Shown here piece by piece: positions 17,439 to 25,722 of a DNA stretch of 64,000 bases. A program made the translations under genes and the position numbers. Origin of the DNA: JAPPOI01 sp028818055 (GTDB taxonomy: Bacteria > Pseudomonadota > Alphaproteobacteria > Rhodobacterales > Rhodobacteraceae); assembly GCA_965267405.1 (NCBI GenBank), contig OZ253954.1, positions 310,001-374,000 of the forward strand, written 5' to 3'. The notes under the pieces were generated by a model, which saw only the letters and a list, made by a program, of their open reading frames with translations, ran no database searches and was not told where the DNA came from. Positions within the stretch are counted from its first letter, which is position 1; every line of letters starts with the position of its first letter.

Positions 17439-18644
17439 TTATGCGAGTTGAGATACCGGGTCTTCCGGCACGGGCAAAGCCTGTCGTAGTCGATGAATAT
17501 GGAATTCGACGACCTTTGATAGAGGCAGCTCCATCGAGGCTGTTTTGTTGGCTTTGGCCAATCTGTTCGCTTCGTCAACATCCTTCAGGATGAAGCGCAT
17601 CGCGTCGGCCATTTCTTCAGCATTGTCTGGCGCATAGTTCGCGCCGTTCAAACCTTCATCCCGGCACACGTCGACAAAGTCTCCGATGGCCGGAAAGACT
17701 GGCACCGCGCCGTAGCAAGCTGTTTGGTGCAGGACACCGCTGCTGCCGGTTGTAGCAGAGTAGTCAAAGATACTGGCACGCGCGTCGCAGAAAAAATCTG
17801 GGATGTCATCCTCGGCAACGTAGCCATGGAAAACCACTCCCGGGTCGCCACGGCGCGAGGCTTCAACCTCGGACATATACCCTTGTGCGTTCGGATGGTC
17901 GGTTCCGCCTATAACAAGCTCAAAATCCGAAAAAGCCGGTTCATTCCGAAGCAGGTCGAATGCGGTAAGCAGAGTTTCCAGACGTTTGTATGTTCCGAAC
18001 TTGCCCATTGTGACGATCCGCTTTGAGCGTGTCTCAATAGGGGCGATTTCGATTGCATTGGTGTCGAACGTTCCATGCGGAATAAGGTGGACTTCCGAGT
18101 TCGGGAAAGCAGAGCGCAGATAATCTGAATAGCTGCGCAATGTGACGGTAGTATAGGTCGCTGCGAGCATGGCGCGCGTGACGAAGGAACCGGCGGCCTT
18201 GATCACCGTCTGCCGAATACGTTGCCCTTTCAACTGGGTGCTGTTGAGATCGATCCCAGCCAGGATATTGTGTGCGATCACACCACTAGGCGTGCCGAGC
18301 ATACGAGCCATTGCCGGTGCCATCAGGCCCAGCGCTGCGGGAACTTCACGATCGCCAAACGTGGCTGTCTGAATGTTCCAGATCGCGGCGTCGACTTTTG
18401 TGCGCTTCAGCGCACGCATAATCGAAGTACCGGCTGTTATATTATTGAATTCCCAACAACGAATGACGCGGATTTTGGGATCAAGCGCCAATTCCTCGGC
18501 GGGTTCAGACAGACGATCCGCAAGCACGACCACCTCGGATACGTCATGGCGTGCAGCCATTTCGCATGCCAAGTGCAAACCATATTCATTCAAGCTCTGT
18601 CGACCGGGCGGGAAGGCAGAAACGAGCGCCAGCTTGAGATCCAT
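17439..18644 (-). CDS. Glycosyltransferase family 4
   Basis: A 401-residue GT-B glycosyltransferase. ATG at 18642-18644 has GGAG 8 bases upstream, better than the GTG 18 bases earlier. The N-terminal fold starts LALVSAFPPGRQSLNEYG; the donor domain has KRIVTMGKFGTYKRLETLL and the family block TGSSGVLHQTACYGAVPV with a following acidic segment. It adds a sugar from a nucleotide donor on the cytoplasmic side. A 14-base palindrome lies about 105 bases upstream, so the gene may have its own promoter inside the locus. Confidence 0.87.
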   Translation of the reverse strand: MDLKLALVSAFPPGRQSLNEYGLHLACEMAARHDVSEVVVLADRLSEPAEELALDPKIRVIRCWEFNNITAGTSIMRALKRTKVDAAIWNIQTATFGDREVPAALGLMAPAMARMLGTPSGVIAHNILAGIDLNSTQLKGQRIRQTVIKAAGSFVTRAMLAATYTTVTLRSYSDYLRSAFPNSEVHLIPHGTFDTNAIEIAPIETRSKRIVTMGKFGTYKRLETLLTAFDLLRNEPAFSDFELVIGGTDHPNAQGYMSEVEASRRGDPGVVFHGYVAEDDIPDFFCDARASIFDYSATTGSSGVLHQTACYGAVPVFPAIGDFVDVCRDEGLNGANYAPDNAEEMADAMRFILKDVDEANRLAKANKTASMELPLSKVVEFHIHRLRQALPVPEDPVSQLA

Positions 18645-18748
18645 TGTACTGTCTCCAATCACTAATTCTGATGCAGATTTGTATCTCTAAAAGGCGGTAA
18701 CGCGGACTCCTCAAACGGTCGGTTCTCGGTGCATTGGATCAGGTGATC

Positions 18749-18762
18749 TATCCAAAAGGATA
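18749..18762. promoter_or_regulatory. Palindrome TATCC-AAAA-GGATA
   Basis: A 5-bp perfect inverted repeat with a 4-base centre in the 118-base gap between the glycoside hydrolase stop and the GT4 start. It matches the AAGGATA/TATCCTT element in front of the response regulator of the same locus and may be a regulator site. The link is inference. Confidence 0.4.
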
Positions 18763-20256
18763 TTAATTTTTATCTGCAAATTCAGTACTTAAGATGGCGG
18801 CAGCTGGCTTTTCACTTCCGTCCGCACGCAGGATACCAAAAGAAGATTGGAGCCGTTTGACCCATGGCGATCCGCCGACAACCGAAGGGTCTACTTCCGG
18901 GAAGTCGTAAAGCGTCCAAACCATCACACCATCGGCGCCGGAAAGCGCGTCGATGCGCTGCGCCAATCTCGTTGCTTGTCTGTCCTCCGAACTGGGAAAA
19001 CCAGCGGCAAGTGTGAAAGTGCTAACGCCTATTTCAGTCACATAAATTGGTTTATCACCAATCTGGCTTTGCAGATTTGACAACCGTTCCGCCGCGCCAC
19101 CAATGGGCTGATAATCGTGATAGGTGATGACGTCGAGTTCCGACGAAAGCATGCTTGCGGCGTCAGCGTTTGACCATCCGATAGACAAGGCAAGATCCGG
19201 AGCTGCATCGCGCGTTAGTGCCAGCATCGAATGAAGCCATGCTGCGATTTTGGCAGGTCCATGGGCTTCAAAATCGAGGTCGGGTTCGTTCTTCAGATCG
19301 ACGAAGGCAACAGCCGGTGACGCTGCCAACACCGGCAGAACCTCATTGAGATACTGAGCGTCATCCGCCCATGAACCGAGACTGAAATCCTGCTTTAGGT
19401 CGAAAAGGGTTGGAACAACCTGCAAGCCCTTTTCCCCAGCCAACGCCAGCATCTTTTCAAGATTTTTCAAAGCAGCATCCGAGGATTTGCCCAGAAACGC
19501 ATCGCGCGTCAGAAAGATGCGAACACTATTCGCATTCAAGTCAACCATCCGATCGAAATCGCGGGCGACAGCATCGTCGTTAAACGACGGCCAGAAATCG
19601 CGCCACGGCGTCTCGGCTGGATAATAATTCAATCCGAACAGTTCTCCGCTGAATGCTACTTGAACCGGGTTGATTGGTTCCGCTGTCTTTCGTTCCCAAG
19701 ACATTACCCGCCACCCGTTGGACTCGTTCAAAAGCGTGGCGGTTCCGGTTTCGCGCGTTACACGCATCGCGTCGAGTGCGTCACCGTCCGAAGACAGGTA
19801 GCGCGCTACCACCATTTCAACGTGCGCTTGAAACAGCGAACCATCTTTGTGGTAAAAACGGGGAGTGGCGGTCTGCGACAGAACCACCATGCGGCCTCCG
19901 TGTTTTGATGCGTCTTCGACCGAAAGAGCTGCACGTTCTTGCGCAACACCAGTAAATCGATCAGCGACGAGTTCGGGATTGCCACTGTCTTGCGCAATGG
20001 CATGAATTTGCCAAGCTTCCTGCAATGCCCGCCCGATCAAGACTTCATCTGCCTCAGTGAAGGACCGAACCAAGGGGGACTCCGGGGCATTCCATGAAAC
20101 AGCAACCTCACGCTCAGGCGTCTCATTCAATGCGCTGGCGATATACTTGTAGTTTACGCGCGTTGTCTGCGCCGCGTCGAATGCAACAGCCGCCGTCCAA
20201 AGGGCTGTTGAGGTGACCAATAAGAACACACTTATCACAGCAAACAGCTTCATCAT
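18763..20256 (-). CDS. Membrane-anchored or secreted glycoside hydrolase, clan A type
   Basis: A 497-residue exported protein. An N-terminal hydrophobic segment (residues 4-26) is a signal or anchor. Residues 65-195 look like an NTF2/SnoaL-like domain. From about 205 a TIM-barrel hydrolase follows, with LKNEPD (acid/base E324) near strand 4 and VTEIG (nucleophile E408) near strand 7, the clan GH-A arrangement; YHDY at about 379-382 adds to this. It may trim or remodel the polymer made by the locus in the periplasm. The start overlaps the upstream stop by 4 bases. The exact GH family is not assigned. Confidence 0.78.
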   Translation of the reverse strand: MMKLFAVISVFLLVTSTALWTAAVAFDAAQTTRVNYKYIASALNETPEREVAVSWNAPESPLVRSFTEADEVLIGRALQEAWQIHAIAQDSGNPELVADRFTGVAQERAALSVEDASKHGGRMVVLSQTATPRFYHKDGSLFQAHVEMVVARYLSSDGDALDAMRVTRETGTATLLNESNGWRVMSWERKTAEPINPVQVAFSGELFGLNYYPAETPWRDFWPSFNDDAVARDFDRMVDLNANSVRIFLTRDAFLGKSSDAALKNLEKMLALAGEKGLQVVPTLFDLKQDFSLGSWADDAQYLNEVLPVLAASPAVAFVDLKNEPDLDFEAHGPAKIAAWLHSMLALTRDAAPDLALSIGWSNADAASMLSSELDVITYHDYQPIGGAAERLSNLQSQIGDKPIYVTEIGVSTFTLAAGFPSSEDRQATRLAQRIDALSGADGVMVWTLYDFPEVDPSVVGGSPWVKRLQSSFGILRADGSEKPAAAILSTEFADKN

Positions 20257-21305
20257 TCTGCCCCCCGGATTGGCTTCGGGGCGTGGGGTTCGATAGCGAC
20301 AACACGCGTCTCTGACCCGACCACCGTCTTAAAGGCCACGGTCAGATTCTTGCTTTCTGCTGGGCGTTGCACGACCGTCTCGAAATAGCCGTCCTGAAGC
20401 CAACCATTTATTTGCAACTCTGTTCCGTCTTCTGCGGCAATGCCGACTTCAACCAAGGAACCATCAGTCAATAGGTGTCCCGACGTGGTGGTAAACGGGC
20501 CAAGCCTTAAGCCAACCGCGCCAATCTCTTCAATTTCCCACACGGCAAGTTCCGGCGGCGCCCCGATAGTCAGACCTTGATACTCGAAAGCACCCGATCC
20601 CTGCACAGATGCGATGTGAATCGACGCCGAGCCGTCGCTCTCAATGTCGCGCCCCAGCAATACCGCCTCGGCTTTTGCTTCGCGAACCGGTGCCGAAAGC
20701 AACGTCGCCTGGCCGGTTTCATGGGACAAGATCATCGTTGTGCCGACGCCGTCTTCAACCGGGTTTCCGTATTGATCGGCCAATTCGGAACTTGCCAATG
20801 TGGTGAAGCTCTCGGCTCTCAATACCGGCGTCTCACCAAACGCCAAGGCCGCGCTTTCCAGATCTGCGGTCACGCGATACAGCGCACGGGGGCTTTGGAT
20901 GTCACCTACGCTTGCTCCGCCCGCAAACGTTCCTGCGGTCGGGTTTGGAGAAAACAGTGCATCGGCTATGCCGTCTCGCACTTTGGTATTCAGGATGCCA
21001 TTGGTTTCCATCGAGAATCTGGCCTCAGTATCCTGCACTAAGTTACCATGCCGGTCGAATGACAGAGAAACGGCGTGCCCGACATCTTTGCCCGCCACCA
21101 ACGCTTTTGGACCGATGAATATCAACACAGCATCAACGTCCTCTGGCTGAGTTAGCGAACTCGCTTCGCTGTCACGAAGCCCTGCCCAATTTGATCGCTC
21201 AGGCGAGATCGCCGTTGCCGGCAGGATGCCGAAGGCATCAGAAACATAGCTTTCGGCCAAGACTGGCGACGCGAAAAATAGGGTTATGGCAAACAGACGA
21301 AACAT
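20253..21305 (-). CDS. Secreted protein with an Ig-like segment, unknown
   Basis: A 350-residue exported protein with a signal peptide ending near residue 17 (PVLA before ESYV). It is predicted mostly beta-strand. The middle part, with LADQYGNPVEDGVGTTM and a following QATLLSAPV stretch, resembles invasin-like bacterial Ig domains. It lies between the giant GT-C-like gene (9-base gap) and the hydrolase (4-base overlap), so all three are likely co-translated. A role as periplasmic or surface partner in polymer handling is inference; I know no family name. Confidence 0.75.
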   Translation of the reverse strand: MFRLFAITLFFASPVLAESYVSDAFGILPATAISPERSNWAGLRDSEASSLTQPEDVDAVLIFIGPKALVAGKDVGHAVSLSFDRHGNLVQDTEARFSMETNGILNTKVRDGIADALFSPNPTAGTFAGGASVGDIQSPRALYRVTADLESAALAFGETPVLRAESFTTLASSELADQYGNPVEDGVGTTMILSHETGQATLLSAPVREAKAEAVLLGRDIESDGSASIHIASVQGSGAFEYQGLTIGAPPELAVWEIEEIGAVGLRLGPFTTTSGHLLTDGSLVEVGIAAEDGTELQINGWLQDGYFETVVQRPAESKNLTVAFKTVVGSETRVVAIEPHAPKPIRGAE

Positions 21306-21314
21306 ACCGAGACC

Positions 21315-24300
21315 TCAGAACAGGGGATCAAATGTCATTGTGGAGACGTGCAACCGGACGGCGCCGTAACCGTCGACGCCGGACAACCGTACCGTGCCTT
21401 CCGAGGCACCCGGCAAACCAATATCAACCTGTTGATTGCTGCCGTTGACTATGGCGTTTTGAGCGTCCAGATCGGCAACGACGATGATTTCATCGCGTCG
21501 CGGCAATTGCACTGTGAACGGAGCACTCTGACCGGGATAAATGTTGGTTTCGACGTAGCCCGCTTCCGTCCAAATTGGCCGCCCCGCGTCGTCATAGAGA
21601 AGCGCTAGTATTCGAATAATCGTGGCGGTTTCGGTGCCAGTATTCACAGCCAGTCCGGATAGAACGGGTCCGTGGTCGCCATCAGTCACCTGGACCGAAT
21701 TGAGCGCGACGCTCCGATAAAGATCGGTTCCGGTGACCAGAGCACGCGCCTCGACGTTGGCCGTGTTGGGTGTCCCGTTGAATTCCGGTGGAATGAAGAG
21801 TGTCGGATCAAACGTGTCTGCTGCATCCTCCAGCGACAGAACACCTTCAAAATCAACACGAAACCCTGCTGTTTCCGCCGGCAACAGCCTTTGTTCGATC
21901 ACTGTGCCTGCCGCGATCCGAGACTCGCGACCTTCGTCAGAAAACAGTTCGCCAAACAGGCTCGTCATGGCCGGGTCCGCATCGGCATTCGTCAATGCAC
22001 CAACAAGGCTGTAGCGCCCTGCCCGCTCAACCAGCCGAGCGCCATGAACAGCAATTCGCGGGCGATCCAAACGATCGCGATGTAGGTCCGTTTCAATCCG
22101 TGGTTGGCGACGGCCGACGACGTTCCACGTTACCTCATTGCCGCGCTGCAAACGTGCAGGAGTTTGAACCGGGCGAAGTCCCAAAGGCGCGATGTACCAT
22201 TCTCCGTCGCGCTTAACCGTCGTCAGCTTGATCACTTCGGAACGCATTTCAAGCGCGGTCAGCCATCCCAGTTCAACATCCCACCTTGCGATAGTTTCCG
22301 AGCCGCTTGTTTGAACTGCGCTCACGTTATCCAGTTTTCCATAAGAGGCGAGAAGCCCCCCGCGCCAACGCCAGTTGAAAGCTACCGTTTCGAAATCGGG
22401 GCGTGTGCCGGGGTCAAGCCGTGCATATGCATCTTCGAATCGACGGAAATCCAAGTCGTCGAAATATGCCTCGATCACTTCCTCAGCTGTCATCGGCTGG
22501 GTGAGCGCACGATAGATTGTCCAGGCACCTATCGAGGCTGAAGTAATCAAAGCTACCAGCGTCGCGACGACCAAAGCTTTCGCCAATTTAATGGATCCAG
22601 ATGACGCTTCTTCGTTGGACAGCGCATAGGAGGCGAACTCCGATCGGCGCCCAAAACTGATCACGGCCATGAGGGCAGCCATACAAATCGCAAACGGCGG
22701 CAATACGCCCCACATCGCGACGTGGAGCGCGGGTATATCACGGCGTGGTGTGATAGAACGAAGCGGGGTAACGTCGGGCTTCTCCCAAATGGTGATCCCG
22801 TTCGGAAGGCGGATCAGCCGCACCCAGCCGGAAAAATGCAGAATTGGGTCATAGAAGTCGTCGTTTGAGAACACGTACTTCAGGTTGTAGCTGTCAGCAT
22901 TCACAAGAAACTGCTGCAGCGAACCCAGCCCCGGAACGCCATGGTATTTCGCATTTTCCAGTCTCTCGACAGAGAAGCGCGTCATGTCCGGCAAACGGCG
23001 CGCAGAATTGTAGTTGCCGTCGACCGAAAGCGCTTCGGTCTGTGCGGACAAATATGCGAACTGATCGCCAAACCCGAGCGTCAGATAACGCCAGCGATCA
23101 TGTTCGTCTTCTTCGAGGAATTTCACAATCGGCGCTGGATCAACGAATTTCGGTTGGGTTGGCTGTATTGTGGGCAGGATGGCGGCAAAAACGGCGACGG
23201 CGACCGTCGCAATGAAGTAACCGCCAATGAGTACTCTGTGCGCCTGCCGCCCAAACAAAACCCGGAGCGTTTCCCCGGCGCGTCCGTGCAATAGACCATC
23301 AATAAGAAGACCCGAGAACGGCAAGATCAGAATTGTCGCCCAGAACGTGAAACGGTCGAGTGTCAGAATATCGAACGCACCGCCGAGCAAAGCGCGCGGT
23401 ACCGGCGTTGTCCCACCCGTCCCAAGGACGAAACAAAGCGCTACGGACAATCCCAAAGGCCACAGTCTGGTCGTAGCCGCTTTGTAGGCCATGTAAGGCA
23501 GGACCAAAAAAGCCGTGCCCCACGGCAGAACAAAGAAGACAATTGCCAGATCAAGCCGCTCGATAAAGCTTTCGCGGCTGCCATGTGGAATAGGCACCTG
23601 CGTGATTGGGTCATTGATTGACCAAGACCAATACGGGAAAACGGTTAGGACAATTGCTACCAGCATCAAAACGGCGAGCAACAGTCCACGAGCGATCGGC
23701 CAGCCGATGCTGCGCAACCCACCCAGAAAACCTGAATTTTCAGTGTTGGCGACAACTGCGCTTAGAGCGTGTAGCCCAAGCGGTAGAATGAAAAGAACAC
23801 CACCAAAGATGGTTGTTACGTGGTGGGCGGCGGTGGTGGCGGCCGTGAACGCGACTGCTGCAAGCAAATCAAAGAGACGACGTCCAACGATCCATCGGTA
23901 AACGAATGGCAAACCGTTCAGGAAAATCGCGAGAGACAGAGTTGTCGGCAGCTGGCCGAACAGATGGACAATCTCGGAAATGGAAGATGCCAAGACCAGC
24001 GAAATGGCCGCATAGCCCGAAGGACGCGCGCCGACCCAAAGCCGGGAGAACCGATAGACACCGATCGTTAGCAGTACAATTGCACCGATCTGCACCACGA
24101 CGAATGCGGCGCGCAGCGGAAGGAAATTCATCAATGACGCGATCGCCATATGGCTTCCGGGAGGGTAAGCCGTGGTAGCGAAGCCCGTGTACCAACGCGG
24201 TTCCCAAGGATCGAACCAGCTTCGATGATAGCTGTCCGCGAAGAACATGTGGATGAACGCGTCGTAGGTATTGCCATGGGTGAATGGCAGCAGGCCGCCA

Positions 24301-24401
24301 TGAAACAGCACAGCGCCCGCAAGCGCTACAAGAAGTAGACGCAAGCCATCGCTGTCATCGGACGCAGGTATCCCGTCCGAATATGCTTCGGTCACCATCA
24401 T
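21315..24401 (-). CDS. Giant GT-C-like membrane protein with extracytoplasmic C-terminal domains
   Basis: A 1028-residue protein. The first 440 residues carry about ten hydrophobic segments and an early periplasmic loop with GNTYDAFIHMFF...WEPRW..G...AYPPG; this D47/H51, PRW and YPP pattern is that of GT-C fold proteins annotated as 6-pyruvoyl-tetrahydropterin synthase-related. More membrane segments lie near 590 and 640. The C-terminal third is soluble: about 660-760 looks NTF2-like (EEVIEAYFDDLDFRRFEDAYARL), then beta-rich domains with VARALVTGTDLYRSV-like strands. It could be a glycosyltransferase or polymerase using a lipid-linked sugar. Function is unproven. Confidence 0.75.
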   Translation of the reverse strand: MMVTEAYSDGIPASDDSDGLRLLLVALAGAVLFHGGLLPFTHGNTYDAFIHMFFADSYHRSWFDPWEPRWYTGFATTAYPPGSHMAIASLMNFLPLRAAFVVVQIGAIVLLTIGVYRFSRLWVGARPSGYAAISLVLASSISEIVHLFGQLPTTLSLAIFLNGLPFVYRWIVGRRLFDLLAAVAFTAATTAAHHVTTIFGGVLFILPLGLHALSAVVANTENSGFLGGLRSIGWPIARGLLLAVLMLVAIVLTVFPYWSWSINDPITQVPIPHGSRESFIERLDLAIVFFVLPWGTAFLVLPYMAYKAATTRLWPLGLSVALCFVLGTGGTTPVPRALLGGAFDILTLDRFTFWATILILPFSGLLIDGLLHGRAGETLRVLFGRQAHRVLIGGYFIATVAVAVFAAILPTIQPTQPKFVDPAPIVKFLEEDEHDRWRYLTLGFGDQFAYLSAQTEALSVDGNYNSARRLPDMTRFSVERLENAKYHGVPGLGSLQQFLVNADSYNLKYVFSNDDFYDPILHFSGWVRLIRLPNGITIWEKPDVTPLRSITPRRDIPALHVAMWGVLPPFAICMAALMAVISFGRRSEFASYALSNEEASSGSIKLAKALVVATLVALITSASIGAWTIYRALTQPMTAEEVIEAYFDDLDFRRFEDAYARLDPGTRPDFETVAFNWRWRGGLLASYGKLDNVSAVQTSGSETIARWDVELGWLTALEMRSEVIKLTTVKRDGEWYIAPLGLRPVQTPARLQRGNEVTWNVVGRRQPRIETDLHRDRLDRPRIAVHGARLVERAGRYSLVGALTNADADPAMTSLFGELFSDEGRESRIAAGTVIEQRLLPAETAGFRVDFEGVLSLEDAADTFDPTLFIPPEFNGTPNTANVEARALVTGTDLYRSVALNSVQVTDGDHGPVLSGLAVNTGTETATIIRILALLYDDAGRPIWTEAGYVETNIYPGQSAPFTVQLPRRDEIIVVADLDAQNAIVNGSNQQVDIGLPGASEGTVRLSGVDGYGAVRLHVSTMTFDPLF

Positions 24402-24419
24402 TTTGATTGTCCGCTGAGC

Positions 24420-25091
24420 TTAAACCAGCTGCCGATCTCGCGCGATCATGGCCGCCTGCGTGCGGTTCTTTGCGTCCAACTTGCGGCAAAGCGTTTTCAC
24501 GTGCAGCTTAATCGTGACTTCCTGAAGGTCGAGATCACGTGCGATTTCCTTGTTGGACTTGCCTTCACAAAGGCCACGCAGCACATCGGTCTCGCGTTCA
24601 GTCAAGTTGGCGACGGTCTTCGCATCCGCTTGCTGCATGAAATCGTAAGGAACATAGGTTTCGCCCGCTGCCATAAACCGGATCGCCGACACCATGGATT
24701 TTGCGCCAAGTGTTTTTGGCACGAAACCTGCAGCTCCTGCATCAATGGCATCTCTTGCGACCTGCGGTGTCGCCGTTCCTGAAAGAATTGCGACCGGACG
24801 ACCGTCGTTTGCTTCTTTCATGCGTGCCAAGCCTGCGAGACCGTCCATTCCAGGCATGTTGAAGTCGAGCAAGACCAAATCAAAGCTGCCCGTTTTGTCC
24901 GTCGCTTCAATGGCAGCATCCAGGTTTTCGACGGCAACGATTTCTGCCATGCCCTCGGCTTCGAGGAACATCCCAATCGTATCCCGCACAAGATCATGGT
25001 CGTCGGCAATTAAAATACGCATGTGCACCGGCTTTGTTACTTCTGTCTTATTTGAACTATCTATTGTCCGAAAGGATACGACGTTTTGCAT
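24420..25091 (-). CDS. NarL/FixJ-type response regulator of the polysaccharide locus
   Basis: A 223-residue regulator. ATG at 25089-25091 has GGAG 6 bases upstream and replaces a TTG 12 bases earlier. The receiver domain holds ADDHD acidic residues and the phospho-acceptor D76 in LLDFNMPGMDG; K of PKTL is the conserved lysine. The C-terminal LuxR helix-turn-helix reads LTERETDVLRGLCEGKSNKEIA. It is the first gene of the leftward locus and stands divergent from a hybrid kinase with an HPt domain, so it is the likely last acceptor of that phosphorelay and controls the locus. Confidence 0.92.
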   Translation of the reverse strand: MQNVVSFRTIDSSNKTEVTKPVHMRILIADDHDLVRDTIGMFLEAEGMAEIVAVENLDAAIEATDKTGSFDLVLLDFNMPGMDGLAGLARMKEANDGRPVAILSGTATPQVARDAIDAGAAGFVPKTLGAKSMVSAIRFMAAGETYVPYDFMQQADAKTVANLTERETDVLRGLCEGKSNKEIARDLDLQEVTIKLHVKTLCRKLDAKNRTQAAMIARDRQLV

Positions 25092-25113
25092 GTTGGTCTC
25101 CAAAACTCTACCA

Positions 25114-25134
25114 AAGGATATATCGTTTATCCTT
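25114..25134. promoter_or_regulatory. Inverted repeat AAGGATA-N7-TATCCTT upstream of the response regulator
   Basis: Perfect 7-bp arms at 25114-25120 and 25128-25134 with a 7-base centre, 22 bases before the response regulator start and in the divergent promoter region. Another AAAGGATA lies at 25071-25078. Spacing and symmetry fit a dimer-binding site; autoregulation by the response regulator is inference. Confidence 0.5.
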
Positions 25135-25218
25135 CAGTGATAGCGACTTGAAAGCGCAGAAGTGGCATCTTCCTTTTCGGATAGCCAGGCGTCGTCTGGC
25201 ACACACATAAGGGTATTA

Positions 25219-25692
25219 ATGATGTTAGCGTTCCGAAAAATCTGTGCTGTCGTAGCACTTGTACTTATCCCGCTTGGGGCGACCGCGGGCGAAACTGTTT
25301 TGACCTTCACGCACGCAGGCGAGCAGAAAGCTTTGGACATGGCTGCTCTACAAGACATGGAAAGCGTGGAATTCGAAACCACCACAACATGGACCGATGG
25401 AGTGCAAGTTTTTGCAGGCGTTCCTCTTTCAGTATTCCTCGGAACGTATGGCGTTACAGATGGCACGCTGAGGGCAACCGCCATAAATGACTATGCGGTT
25501 GAGATACCTGTAAGCGATGCAGTGGAAGGCGGCCCGATCATCGCATACTTGCGTAACGGCGAACCTATGTCGGTGCGCGACAAAGGCCCGCTTTGGATTG
25601 TTTACCCCTACGATGCGAACCCGGATTACCAGTCTGAAGTGATCTACTCTCGTAGCATCTGGCAGCTTGACCGTCTCGAAGCGATCGAGTGA
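25219..25692 (+). CDS. Periplasmic oxidoreductase molybdopterin-binding-fold protein, cofactor ligand absent
   Basis: A 157-residue exported protein; a signal peptide ends near ATAG. ATG at 25219 is chosen because AAGGG lies just upstream and the signal peptide begins there. The mature part follows the small proteins of the sulfite-oxidase superfamily fold: TTTTWTDGVQVFAGVPLSVFL, then GPLWIVYPYD near the C-terminus. The only cysteine is in the signal peptide, so the molybdenum-ligating cysteine of true enzymes is missing. It lies 30 bases before the hybrid kinase and may be an accessory ligand sensor; that is inference from linkage. Confidence 0.75.
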   Translation: MMLAFRKICAVVALVLIPLGATAGETVLTFTHAGEQKALDMAALQDMESVEFETTTTWTDGVQVFAGVPLSVFLGTYGVTDGTLRATAINDYAVEIPVSDAVEGGPIIAYLRNGEPMSVRDKGPLWIVYPYDANPDYQSEVIYSRSIWQLDRLEAIE

Positions 25693-25722
25693 GTTTCGAT
25701 TAATCACTAAGACGGGAAAGTC

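Noticed and set aside
25219..25692. Molybdenum enzyme subunit
   Set aside because: The fold resembles sulfite-oxidase-type proteins, but the mature protein has no cysteine to bind molybdenum, so an enzymatic call is not supported.
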